Source of the DNA: Streptomyces resistomycificus
Lineage (GTDB): Bacteria; Actinomycetota; Actinomycetes; Streptomycetales; Streptomycetaceae
Length of the DNA stretch: 64,000 bases
Direction of reading: 5' to 3'
Assembly (NCBI RefSeq): GCF_001514265.1
Contig: NZ_KQ948996.1
Coordinates: 1-64,000, forward strand
The position numbers were made by a program, and so were the translations under genes. Position 1 is the stretch's first letter, and each line of letters begins with the position of its first letter. Below are positions 10,428-18,132 of the stretch, piece after piece. The notes beneath the pieces were generated by a model, which saw nothing but the letters and a program-made list of their open reading frames with translations, was not told where the DNA came from and did not search any database.

Positions 10428-11204
10428 TCAGGCGTTCGGGTCGAAGGCGATCCCGGAGGGCTTGGCGGAGCTCAGGTGGGCGTTGAAGTTGCCGTCCTTG
10501 AGACCGAAGTTGGCGCTGCCGAAGTCGTACGCGCTCAGCTTGTCGCGCAGGCCCGACGGGTAGCCGTTCCAGCCGACCAGCGGCGGGTACTGCCAGGTGC
10601 CCTTGTGGTTCTCCGGCGGCTCGTCGCTCGAGTTCGCCAGGCGGAAGCAGTGCGTGCTGACGCCGTCCTTGTGGTAGACGATCTTGGCGTGGGTGCCGTC
10701 GAAGCGGACCCCGGAGGCCGCGGTGACGGTGAACGAGCCGTGGTTGGACGTCGAGACGTACTGCACCTGGCCGTTCTGGACCCAGACGACGGCGTGCTCC
10801 CAGTCGTGGCGGTGCCCGCCGATGCTGCTGCCCGCTACGGCTTGGTCCTTCTCGAAATACAGGCCGTACATGTAGGCGCACCAGCCGTTGTTGCACTTGG
10901 AGCGCGAGTAGCTGTTGGTGTTGTCGAGGTCCGAGGCGTCGCGGCACTGCCCGTTGAGGGCGCCGGTCGGGTTGAGGCCGCCGTTGACCGTGCCGTCGGG
11001 GCCGATGGCCGGCGTGGAGTAGCAGCCGTCCGTGTCGTAGTCGAAGGCCGGCAGATAGGTGTTCTCGGCGGCTTCGGCGTTGGCGGGCAACGCGGTGGGC
11101 GGGGCCGCGAAGGCGGCGCCGGGGAAGGCCACGACGAGCGTGGCGGCCCCGACCAGTCCGGTGACCCATCGCCTGCGGTGTGCCTTGAACGACGTAGACG
11201 ACAC
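10428..11204 (-). CDS. Secreted NPP1 family necrosis-inducing-like protein (NLP)
   Basis: 258 residues, start GTG 11204 with AGGAGGAGGAC upstream. The N-terminus has RRR then a hydrophobic stretch and AFA-AP, a Sec (possibly Tat) signal peptide cut near residue 34. The mature protein has the NPP1/NLP hallmark heptapeptide GHRHDWE (about 129-135), the calcium-binding core of the family. It also has AYMYGLYFEKDQ before it and HDWEHAVVWV after. NLPs are secreted; cytotoxic members bind plant glycosylinositol phosphorylceramides. Bacterial members also exist without known toxicity, so the role here is open. It has its own terminator. Confidence 0.9.
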   Translation of the reverse strand: MSSTSFKAHRRRWVTGLVGAATLVVAFPGAAFAAPPTALPANAEAAENTYLPAFDYDTDGCYSTPAIGPDGTVNGGLNPTGALNGQCRDASDLDNTNSYSRSKCNNGWCAYMYGLYFEKDQAVAGSSIGGHRHDWEHAVVWVQNGQVQYVSTSNHGSFTVTAASGVRFDGTHAKIVYHKDGVSTHCFRLANSSDEPPENHKGTWQYPPLVGWNGYPSGLRDKLSAYDFGSANFGLKDGNFNAHLSSAKPSGIAFDPNA

Positions 11205-11347
11205 TGCGTCCTCCTCCTGGTGCGGGCGCAGCCCAACGGCTGTTGCGGAAAGGGAGGTTCAGCTTCCCTGGTTTTCATGTCCACGCCAAGGGGGTGGGAG
11301 CGTCACTCCGGTTACGGTCGTCCCAACAGTTGGATCTCGACGAGGTG

Positions 11348-12328
11348 TCAGACGAGGTCGTCCGGCAGGTCGGCCGCCGACTCCTCGGGTGCGAGGTCCG
11401 GCCGCAGTCGCAGCCAGGAGGGCTGGCGCAGCAGCCCGGCGCGGGTGCGGGTGCTGTAGCGGACCTCGCCGACCAGCCGGGGGAGCACCCAGCGGGCGCC
11501 CGGAACCCGGGGTGCGGGATCGAAGGGGCACCGGTCCGTCTCCGCGGCGCGCAGCAGGGCGGCGAGCTGTTCGCGCTCCGTCTCGCTCCAGCCGGTGCCG
11601 ACACCGCCGACGTACCGCAGTCGTCCGCCGGCCCGCTGGCCGACGAGCACGGCTCCCGGCAGCCCCGTGAGCCGCCCCTTGCCGGGCAGCCAGCCGCCCA
11701 CGACGACATCCTCGCTGCGCATGTTCCGGATCTTGATCCAGGCGCGCGAACGCACCCCCGGCTCGTACACCGAGTCCAGCCGCTTGCAGACCAGACCCTC
11801 CAGGCCGTGCTCGCGGGTGGCCCGGAGGGCCTGTTCGCCGTGGCCGACGAGCGCGCCCGGAGTGGACCAGTAGGGGCCGGTCAGGCCCAGCTCCTCCAGC
11901 GCGGTCCGCCGACGCGTGTAGGGGAGGGCGACGAGGGGGCGCCGGCCCAGATGCATCACGTCGAACAGCACGAGGTGGACGGGGACCTCCGCCGCCCGGC
12001 GGGCCGCCCTGCCGGGCGCCTGCACGAGTCCCATCCTGGACTGGAGCAACTGGAAGTCGGCGCGGCCCTGTTCGTCCAGCGCCATGACCTCCCCGTCCAG
12101 CACGGCCGGCGTGGCGCCGAGCGCGTGGCCGAGGGGCAGCAGCTCGGGGTAGGCGACGGTGACGACCTCCCCGGACCGGGCGCGCAGCACGACGGTGCCG
12201 TCCCCGGCCAGGTAGACCACCACCCGCTGGCCGTCCTGCTTGGTCTCGTACGCCCACCGCGCGTCCTGGGCGGCGGGCGGCAGGGTGCCGGGGGTGGCGA
12301 GCATGGGAGCGATCAGCGGGAGGCTCAC
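11348..12328 (-). CDS. ATP-dependent DNA ligase (LigC/LigD ligase-domain type)
   Basis: 326 residues, start GTG 12328. The adenylation motif I is TKQDG with Lys30. Other nucleotidyltransferase motifs follow: LDGEVMALDEQGRADF (motif III region), VLFDVMHLGRRPL, EGLVCKRLDSVYEPGVRSRAWIKIRN (motifs IV-V, near 195-220), and an OB-fold with WLPGKGRLTGLPGAVLVG and YVGGVGTGWSE. No primase or nuclease domain is attached, so it is a stand-alone ligase rather than full LigD. It probably serves accessory DNA repair in the cytoplasm. Confidence 0.9.
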   Translation of the reverse strand: MSLPLIAPMLATPGTLPPAAQDARWAYETKQDGQRVVVYLAGDGTVVLRARSGEVVTVAYPELLPLGHALGATPAVLDGEVMALDEQGRADFQLLQSRMGLVQAPGRAARRAAEVPVHLVLFDVMHLGRRPLVALPYTRRRTALEELGLTGPYWSTPGALVGHGEQALRATREHGLEGLVCKRLDSVYEPGVRSRAWIKIRNMRSEDVVVGGWLPGKGRLTGLPGAVLVGQRAGGRLRYVGGVGTGWSETEREQLAALLRAAETDRCPFDPAPRVPGARWVLPRLVGEVRYSTRTRAGLLRQPSWLRLRPDLAPEESAADLPDDLV

Positions 12329-12460
12329 GGGTCAGTTGTCGACCGGGCCGCCCGCCGCCACGCGCCCTCCCCGCCGGTTTCCCCTGAACGGCGCTGTCCA
12401 CGGGTGCTGTCCACGGGCCGGGCCCGGACTCGCGTGCGCCCTCCAGGCGGGGCGTCCGGG

Positions 12461-13210
12461 TCAGATGATGCCGCCGTTGGCTCGCAGCACCTGCCCGTTG
12501 ATCCAGTGGCCCGCCGGGCTCACCAGGAAGGACACGACGTTGGCGATGTCCTCCGGCGTGCCCAGGCGCTCCAGCGGGGGTTGCGCGGCGAGGCGGGCGA
12601 CGGTCTCCTCGTCCTTGCCGTCGAGGAACAGGTCGGTGGCGGTGGGGCCGGGCGCCACGGCGTTGACGGTCACGTCACGGCCGCGCAGCTCACGGGCGAG
12701 GACCAACGTCAGCGCCTCGGTCGCGCCCTTGCTCGCGGCGTAGGCGCCGTAGCCCGGGAAGGCCAGTGCGACGACCGAGCTGGAGAGGTTGACGAGGGCT
12801 CCGCCCGGGCGCAGTCGGCGCGCGGCCTGCTGGTCGACGACGAAGGTGCCGCGGATGTTGGTGCGGTACAGGGCGTCGAGCTCCGCGAGATCGAGGTCTA
12901 CCACGGGAGACAGGAGCATCCGGCCCGCGGAGTGCACCACCGTGTCGACTCCGCCGTAGGTGGTTTCCGCCAGGTCGAAGAGGGCCGAGACCTCGGTCTC
13001 GTCGGCGACGTCCGCGCGGGCGGCGATGGCCCTGCCGCCGGCTGCCTCGATGGTGCGCACGGCGTCGGTCGCCGCGTCCTTGTCGCCCGCGTATCCGACG
13101 ACGACCGCGAATCCGTCGGCGGCGAGCCGCTGGGCGATCTGTCGGCCGATGCCGCGCGACCCGCCGGTCACGAGGGCGACGCGCCGGTCCGTGTCGGAGT
13201 GAGTGGTCAT
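12461..13210 (-). CDS. Short-chain dehydrogenase/reductase (3-oxoacyl-ACP reductase-like)
   Basis: 249 residues, ATG 13210. This is a classical SDR: TGGSRGIGR cofactor loop (residues 15-23), ARADVADE with the acidic charge, VHSAGRM in place of NNAG, and catalytic Ser-Tyr-Lys as NLSSS, YGAYAASK (about 150-157). The C-terminus ends in VSPAGHWINGQVLRANGG, the usual end of FabG-like enzymes. It is divergent from a TetR gene with 114 bp between, rich in paired repeats, so it is very probably the regulated target. Confidence 0.9.
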   Translation of the reverse strand: MTTHSDTDRRVALVTGGSRGIGRQIAQRLAADGFAVVVGYAGDKDAATDAVRTIEAAGGRAIAARADVADETEVSALFDLAETTYGGVDTVVHSAGRMLLSPVVDLDLAELDALYRTNIRGTFVVDQQAARRLRPGGALVNLSSSVVALAFPGYGAYAASKGATEALTLVLARELRGRDVTVNAVAPGPTATDLFLDGKDEETVARLAAQPPLERLGTPEDIANVVSFLVSPAGHWINGQVLRANGGII

Positions 13211-13232
13211 GACCGCATCCCTTGTTAGCGAC

Positions 13233-13297
13233 GTTACGGTGTTCTCGTATCGACAGTAACACGAGGGCGTAGCGGTGGTAAGTCCTCTCTCGTATCG
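13233..13297. promoter_or_regulatory. Operator region between the SDR and TetR genes
   Basis: The decamer TCTCGTATCG occurs twice (13243-13252 and 13288-13297). Around the first copy are inverted pairs GTTAC/GTAAC (13233-13237, 13256-13260) and CTCGT/ACGAG (13244-13248, 13261-13265). One copy lies in front of each divergent gene, as expected for binding by the TetR protein encoded at 13325. Confidence 0.55.
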
Positions 13298-13324
13298 CCG
13301 CTACGGATGGCGTACCGTGAGGGC

Positions 13325-14014
13325 ATGGACGCGAGGGAAAAGATCCTGGAAGCGGCCGCGGAGCTGCTGGCCGAGGCACCGGTCGCCGATGTCTCCACGC
13401 GTGCCGTGTGCGAGGCGGCCGGTGTGGGCGCGCCGATGCTCTACCGGCTCTTCGGCGACAAGGCCGGGTTGCTGGCAGCCGTCGTCGACCGGGGCTTCGA
13501 GCGGTATCTCGCCTCCAAGCGTGCGGCCCGCCCCGGTGACGACCCGGTGGCGGACCTCAAAAGCGGCTGGGACAACCACATGCGCTTCGCGCTGGAGCAC
13601 CCCAACCACTACCGCCTGATGTACTCGCCCGAACTGACCGCGCCGCCCGCTGCGGCCCGTGAGGCGCACGACCTGCTGCACGGCATCCTCGAACGGTGCG
13701 CGGCCGCCGGGCGGCTGACCGTGCCGCCCGTACTCGCCACCCGAATCGTCATGTCGGCCAACGTCGGAGCGGCGCTGTCGATGCTCACCAGACCGGAGCA
13801 GTACCCCGACGCGCAGTTCTCCGACCGGCTGCGCGACGCGGTGCTCGATTCGCTGACCCGGCCCGCCGAGGGGGCCGCGCCGGTGCCGGAGAACCCGGTG
13901 CCCGTCGCGGCCGCCACCCTGGCCGCCCGGCTACGCGCCGACGTCCCGCCGGCCTTCACGCCCGCGGAATCAGCCCTGTTGCAGCAGTGGCTGGGGAAAC
14001 TCACCGAGAGCTGA
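13325..14014 (+). CDS. TetR family regulator
   Basis: 229 residues from ATG 13325 (an upstream in-frame ATG at 13307 is less likely). The N-terminal helix-turn-helix is clear: ILEAAAELLAEAPVADVSTRAVCEAAGVGAPMLYRLFGDKAGLLAAVVDRGFERYL (residues 7-60). The C-terminal ligand domain has the pattern HMRFALEHPNHYRLMY and a proline/alanine-rich linker near 180. It is divergent from the SDR gene, with shared decamer repeats between, so it probably represses the SDR and itself. Confidence 0.9.
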   Translation: MDAREKILEAAAELLAEAPVADVSTRAVCEAAGVGAPMLYRLFGDKAGLLAAVVDRGFERYLASKRAARPGDDPVADLKSGWDNHMRFALEHPNHYRLMYSPELTAPPAAAREAHDLLHGILERCAAAGRLTVPPVLATRIVMSANVGAALSMLTRPEQYPDAQFSDRLRDAVLDSLTRPAEGAAPVPENPVPVAAATLAARLRADVPPAFTPAESALLQQWLGKLTES

Positions 14015-14017
14015 GCC

Positions 14018-14609
14018 TCAGCGGTCCGTGGTCGGCGCCAGCGCCTGCACGAGGCCCGACTGGTAGGCCATGACCACCAGTTGGGCCCGGTCCCGGGCGC
14101 CAAGCTTCGTCATCGCGCGATGCACGTGGGTACGTACGGTCAGCGGGCTGACGTGGAGCTTCTCGGCGATCTCGTCGCTGGAGTGCCCCTCCGCGACCCA
14201 GGCCATCACCTCGCGCTCGCGGGTGGTGAGCACGGCGAGGTCCTTCGACGCCACCAGCCGGGTCCCGAGCCCCGGTGCGGCCAGGAACCGGGTGATGACG
14301 GTGCGGGTGGCGCCGGGGGGTGAGGAGGGCGTCGCCGGCGGCCACGGTGCGGACGCCGGCGAGGAGCGCCTTGGCGGTGACGTCCTTGCCGAGGAAGCCG
14401 CTCGCGCCGGCCCGCAGGGCCTGAGCCACGTACTCGTCGATCTCGAACGTGGCGAGGATCAGCACCCGCGTACCGGACAGCTCGGGGTCCGCGCAGATCA
14501 CGGACGTGGTGGTCAGCCCGATGGTGCCGGGCATGCGGATGTCCATCAGGACGACGTCGGGGCGGTGGAGCCGGGCCAGGTCGACCGCCTCGGCGCCGTC
14601 GGTGGCCAT
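14018..14609 (-). pseudogene. Broken NarL/LuxR-type response regulator
   Basis: The receiver remnant (ATDGAEAVDLARLHRPDVVLMDIRMPG, the Asp phosphorylation site, then FEIDEYVAQALRAGASGFLGKD) reads in one minus frame. The LuxR DNA-binding domain (LTTREREVMAWVAEGHSSDEIAEKLHVSPLTVRTHVHRAMTKLGA) reads in another. The frames part at a run of six C (plus strand GGGGGG at 14315-14320), where one base too many breaks ALLTP-GATRTVIT. The first ~45 residues of the receiver, including the paired acidic residues, are absent. No partner kinase is adjacent. Either a decayed gene or, for the frameshift alone, a homopolymer sequencing error. Confidence 0.8.
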
Positions 14610-14753
14610 GGCGCGGAGGTCTTCCCACCGGGTCCCGGCCGCACCCCAAGCCTCCCTGGGAGCAGGCCGCCACGTCGTCGTGCGCCGGTCGGCGTTCCGC
14701 GCTACTCGAAACGCAGTACGGGGCGAGGCGCGCCTCCTTCGCGGGCAGTACGG

Positions 14754-14792
14754 CACGGGCCGGTGGTGCGGCAGCCGCACCACCGGCCCGTG
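14754..14792 (-). terminator. Terminator after the MFS gene
   Basis: A 19-bp perfect inverted repeat, arms 14754-14772 and 14774-14792, with one central base. It lies 35 bp beyond the MFS stop at 14827. The unbroken stem makes it one of the strongest hairpins in the window. Confidence 0.85.
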
Positions 14793-14826
14793 GGAAGTCC
14801 GTCCGGCCGGGATCAGCCGCGCGCCC

Positions 14827-16308
14827 TCACTTCGCCGAGGGCGCGCCCGCCGTCGGCTCCACGGTCGCCGGCGCGACGCCGGCCGTGGCCTCGGGCCGTC
14901 GGCCGGGGATGAACGAGGCGATCACGAAGGCGAGAAGGGCGGCGCCCGCGCCGATGGCCATCACCGTCTTGAACCCGCTCTCCGACGGCAGGGCGTAGCC
15001 GCCGAGGCTGATGGTCATCTGGGAGAGGACGACGCCCGCGATGGCGCTGGCGACCGAGGTGCCGATGGAGCGCATCAGGGTGTTGAGGCTGTTGGCCGCG
15101 GCCGTCTCGCTCGCGGGCACCGCGCCCATGATCAGGGCGGGCATCGAGCCGTACGTGAAGCCGATGCCGGCGCCGATCACACAGGAGACCAGGACCAGGT
15201 GCCACACCTCGGACATCAGCACGATGTTCAGGCCGTACCCGCAGGCCACGATCACCGCACCGATCATCAGCGTCACCTTCGGCCCCCTGGCCTTGGAGAC
15301 GGCGGCGGAGACCGGGGCGGTCGCCATCATCACCAGGCCGGACGGGGCCATCACCAGACCCGCGGTCAGCAGGGACCTGCCGAGACCGTAACCGGTCTGC
15401 TCGGGCAGCTGGAGGAGCTGCGGAAGCACCAGGGACATCGCGAACATGGAGAAACCGATCGCGATCGACGCCAGGTTGGTCACCAGCACCTGACGGCGGG
15501 CGGTGGTGCGCAGGTCCACCAGCGGCTGGGGGGTGCGCAGCTCGAAGACGCCCCAGGCGAGCAGGACGAGCACGGCCGTGGCGAACAGGCCGAGCGTGGT
15601 GCCGCTGGTCCAGCCCCAGTCGGCGCCCTTGGAGATGGCCAGCAGCAGACAGATCAGCCCCGTCGCCATACCGAGGGCGCCGACCAGGTCGAAGCGGCCG
15701 CCGGCACGCACCTTCGACTCCGGGACCAGCGACACGACGAGCGCGAAGGCGATCACACCCATCGCGGCGGAGGCCCAGAACAGCACGTGCCAGTCGAAGT
15801 TGTCGGCGATCAGCGCGGCCGTGGGCAGGCCCAGGGCGCCGCCCACGCCGAGGGAGGCGCTCATCAGGGCCGTCGAGCCGGCCAGCCGTTCGGCGGGCAG
15901 CTCGTCCCGCATGATGCTGATGCCCAGCGGGATGACCCCCGAGGCCAGCCCCTGCATCGCCCGGCCCATGATCATCGGCACCAGGGAGTCGCTGAGCGCG
16001 CAGACCACCGACCCGGCCACCAGCATCACGACGCTGACCAGGAGCATGCGACGTTTGCCGAACATGTCGCCGAGCCGGCCGACGACCGGGGTGGCGACGG
16101 CCGCGGCGAGCAGGGTGGCGGTGACGGCCCAGGCGGTGTCCGAGGCCGGGGCGTCCAGGAGTCTGGGCAGCTCGGGGACGATCGGGATGACCAGGGTCTG
16201 CATCAGCGCGACGACGATCCCGGAAAAGGCCAGTACCGCCACGACGGCGCCGGAACCCGGCGGCGTGCCGCTCCCTGTGTCGGTCGGTGTGGCAAGGGCG
16301 TCGGACAT
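14827..16308 (-). CDS. DHA2-type MFS drug exporter
   Basis: 493 residues, ATG 16308, about 14 membrane helices as in the EmrB/QacA family. The loop 2-3 motif is GRLGDMFGKRRML (residues about 77-90), motif C-like GGALGLPTAALIADNFDWHVLFW lies near 150-175, and the N-terminus has LMQTLVIPIVPELPRLL. The protein exports hydrophobic compounds with proton exchange across the cell membrane (family knowledge; substrate unknown). It is divergent from a TetR gene (16503), the usual arrangement for a drug-inducible pump, and closed by a 19-bp hairpin. Confidence 0.94.
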   Translation of the reverse strand: MSDALATPTDTGSGTPPGSGAVVAVLAFSGIVVALMQTLVIPIVPELPRLLDAPASDTAWAVTATLLAAAVATPVVGRLGDMFGKRRMLLVSVVMLVAGSVVCALSDSLVPMIMGRAMQGLASGVIPLGISIMRDELPAERLAGSTALMSASLGVGGALGLPTAALIADNFDWHVLFWASAAMGVIAFALVVSLVPESKVRAGGRFDLVGALGMATGLICLLLAISKGADWGWTSGTTLGLFATAVLVLLAWGVFELRTPQPLVDLRTTARRQVLVTNLASIAIGFSMFAMSLVLPQLLQLPEQTGYGLGRSLLTAGLVMAPSGLVMMATAPVSAAVSKARGPKVTLMIGAVIVACGYGLNIVLMSEVWHLVLVSCVIGAGIGFTYGSMPALIMGAVPASETAAANSLNTLMRSIGTSVASAIAGVVLSQMTISLGGYALPSESGFKTVMAIGAGAALLAFVIASFIPGRRPEATAGVAPATVEPTAGAPSAK

Positions 16309-16346
16309 GCAAAGCCTCCGGAGGCGCGCGGACAGGGAACTCGGGA

Positions 16347-16378
16347 AGAATTAAATCAACTGACTGACTTACCTTAGA
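16347..16378. promoter_or_regulatory. AT-rich control region between MFS pump and TetR gene
   Basis: An unusually AT-rich patch contains AATTAAATCAACTGACTGAC and CTTACCTTAG. The tetramer CTGA/TGAC is repeated in tandem. It lies 40-70 bp upstream of the MFS start and is the likely promoter and TetR binding site. Confidence 0.4.
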
Positions 16379-16502
16379 CGCTCCGTCCGCTTGCGTAGGC
16401 TTCGGTACCGGTGCCGCCGCTCGGGCGGCAGGCCGGGGGCGGCTCGAAGGGCCGGCCGTCCCGCGGGTGTCAGAGGTCCCGGTGCGGTGGTGATGGGTGG
16501 TC

Positions 16503-17162
16503 ATGGCGGGCAGGACGGTACGGGCCGAACAGGTCAGCGCGACGCGGGAGCTGATCCTGGCCACGGCGGAGCGGCTGTTCGCCGAGCACGGCGTGTACGC
16601 GGTGTCCAACCGTCAGGTCAGCGAGGCCGCCGGGCAGGGCAACAACGCCGCGGTGGGCTACCACTTCGGTACCAAGGCCGACCTGGTGCGGGCGATCATC
16701 CGCAAGCACGCGGCGCTGATCGAGGAGATCCGCGCCCGGCTGCTGGCCGGCATCGGCGACTCCACCGACGTACGCGACTGGGTGGACTGCCTGGTGCGCC
16801 CGGTCCCCGAACACCTCGCGGCGCTGGGCAGCCCCACCTGGTACGCGCGGTTCTGCGCGCAGGTGATGACCGATCCGGCGCTGCGGCAGATCATGGCGGA
16901 GGAGTCTCTCGCCTCGCCCTCCATGCGGCAGATCGTCGAGGGGGTGCGACGCTGTCTGCCCGAGCTGCCCGCCGAGGTCAAGGCCGAGCGCGGTGACATG
17001 GTCCGCCATCTCGTGGTGCACGTGTCCGCGGAGCGGGAGCGCGCCCTCGCCGAGAACACCCCCACCCCCCGCGCCAACTGGGACGACGCCGCCACCGGGC
17101 TGGTGGACGCGGTGGTCGGCATGTGGCTGGCACCGGTCACCCGAGGAAGCCGAATTACTTGA
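16503..17162 (+). CDS. TetR family regulator of the MFS pump
   Basis: 219 residues from ATG 16503 (in-frame GTG 16497 possible). The helix-turn-helix is TRELILATAERLFAEHGVYAVSNRQVSEAAGQGNNAAVGYHFGTKADLVRAIIRKHA (residues 12-67). The C-terminal half has the CLVRPVPEHLAALGSPTWYARFCAQVMTDP pattern of the TetR_C subgroup often seen next to MFS pumps. It is divergent from the pump across about 195 bp. Its stop lies inside the control region of the response regulator gene at 17194. Confidence 0.9.
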   Translation: MAGRTVRAEQVSATRELILATAERLFAEHGVYAVSNRQVSEAAGQGNNAAVGYHFGTKADLVRAIIRKHAALIEEIRARLLAGIGDSTDVRDWVDCLVRPVPEHLAALGSPTWYARFCAQVMTDPALRQIMAEESLASPSMRQIVEGVRRCLPELPAEVKAERGDMVRHLVVHVSAERERALAENTPTPRANWDDAATGLVDAVVGMWLAPVTRGSRIT

Positions 17163-17186
17163 GTTAGGCAAGCAGCGCGGTAGGGT
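17155..17186 (+). promoter_or_regulatory. Leaderless promoter with shared operator, copy A
   Basis: TTACTTGAGTTAGGCAA (17155-17171) contains the -35 TTGAGT (17159-17164); the -10 TAGGGT is at 17181-17186 with a 16-bp spacer. The transcript would start at or next to ATG 17194. The same 17-mer, with one difference, lies at 20850-20866 in front of the MarR gene. Confidence 0.6.
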
Positions 17187-17193
17187 GGGTCGC

Positions 17194-17916
17194 ATGTACG
17201 GCAGCACCCGTGAGAAACCGGCGCCCGTCCGCGGGGCCGGTCAGCACCTCCTGGTCGTCGTCGGTGAGCCGGACGCCGAGGAGCTGCTCTCCACCACCCT
17301 GGAGCTGGCGGGCTACCGGACCGGCGTGGCCGGCACCGGAGCCGAGGCGCTCGCACGGCTTGCCGAGCGGCGCTTCGACCTCGTGGTCCTCGACGCCGCA
17401 CTGCCGGACATGGAAAGCCTCGTCCGGGAAGGGCCGGTCCTCGCTCACCGGCCTTCGGTGTTGCTACTGACCGACTACGACTCCCTGGACCGGCTCGTCC
17501 CCGAACTGGGCCTCGGTGAACGGGACTACGTCACCAAGCCCTACCGGATGGCCGAGCTCCTGGCCCGCGTCCAGGTCCTGCTGCGCGGCGCGAGCCCCGG
17601 CCGGCCGCGGGACGCCGCGCTCGGCTACCGCGACCTGGTCCTGGACGACACCCGGTGCGAGGCGCGCCGCGGCGCACGGACACTCGACCTCACGCCCGCC
17701 GAATACCGGCTGCTGCGTCACCTCCTGGTCAACGCGCACCGGGTGTTGTCCAAGGAGCAGATCGGCCGGTACGTCTGGGGCGACTTCCGCGGCGACAACG
17801 CCATCGAGCAGTTGGTCTCCCGGCTGCGGCGCAAGGTGGACCGCGAGGAGCCTGTGCTGATTCACACCCGCCGTGGTTTCGGCTACTGGCTGGGGAGTGC
17901 CGAGACCGCCGCCTGA
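17194..17916 (+). CDS. Orphan OmpR/PhoB-type response regulator
   Basis: 240 residues, ATG 17194, probably leaderless. The receiver domain (residues 18-125) has VVVGEPDAEEL in place of the usual acidic pair, the phospho-acceptor in LVVLDAALPDM, and DYVTKPYRMAELLARV with the conserved Lys. The winged-helix effector domain (about 140-235) has LDLTPAEYRLLRHLLVNAHRVLSKEQI and NAIEQLVSRLRRKVD, ending HTRRGFGYWLG. No sensor kinase is adjacent. It sits directly upstream of the P450 operon, whose promoter region contains four 11-bp direct repeats suited to this protein class. Confidence 0.93.
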   Translation: MYGSTREKPAPVRGAGQHLLVVVGEPDAEELLSTTLELAGYRTGVAGTGAEALARLAERRFDLVVLDAALPDMESLVREGPVLAHRPSVLLLTDYDSLDRLVPELGLGERDYVTKPYRMAELLARVQVLLRGASPGRPRDAALGYRDLVLDDTRCEARRGARTLDLTPAEYRLLRHLLVNAHRVLSKEQIGRYVWGDFRGDNAIEQLVSRLRRKVDREEPVLIHTRRGFGYWLGSAETAA

Positions 17917-17963
17917 GGCGCCGCGCCGAGAAGCCTCTGCCCGTACAACTCCCTTACAAAGCA

Positions 17964-17979
17964 AGGCATTTACATGCCT
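17964..17979 (+). promoter_or_regulatory. Palindrome upstream of the P450 operon
   Basis: AGGCAT-TTAC-ATGCCT is a perfect 6+6 inverted repeat with a 4-base spacer. It lies between the response regulator stop and the 11-bp repeat array. It may be an operator or a short hairpin. Confidence 0.4.
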
Positions 17980-18002
17980 CCAACGTGCTGTGATCTGGGT
18001 CA

Positions 18003-18046
18003 CGTCAGGCTTCTGTCAGGAAACTGACGGGAAGGCGTCAGCCCCC
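18003..18046 (+). promoter_or_regulatory. Array of four 11-bp direct repeats upstream of the P450
   Basis: The consecutive units are CGTCAGGCTTC, TGTCAGGAAAC, TGACGGGAAGG and CGTCAGCCCCC. The 11-bp phase equals one helical turn and is the classic arrangement bound by OmpR/PhoB-type dimers. The response regulator encoded just upstream is the obvious candidate binder. Confidence 0.55.
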
Positions 18047-18132
18047 TCTGTTTGCATGTGCTCATCGAGGCCTCGACCACTTCACCCCGGCGCTCCGCCC
18101 GCAGAGCGGAGCCCCCCACCCCGAGGAGAACC

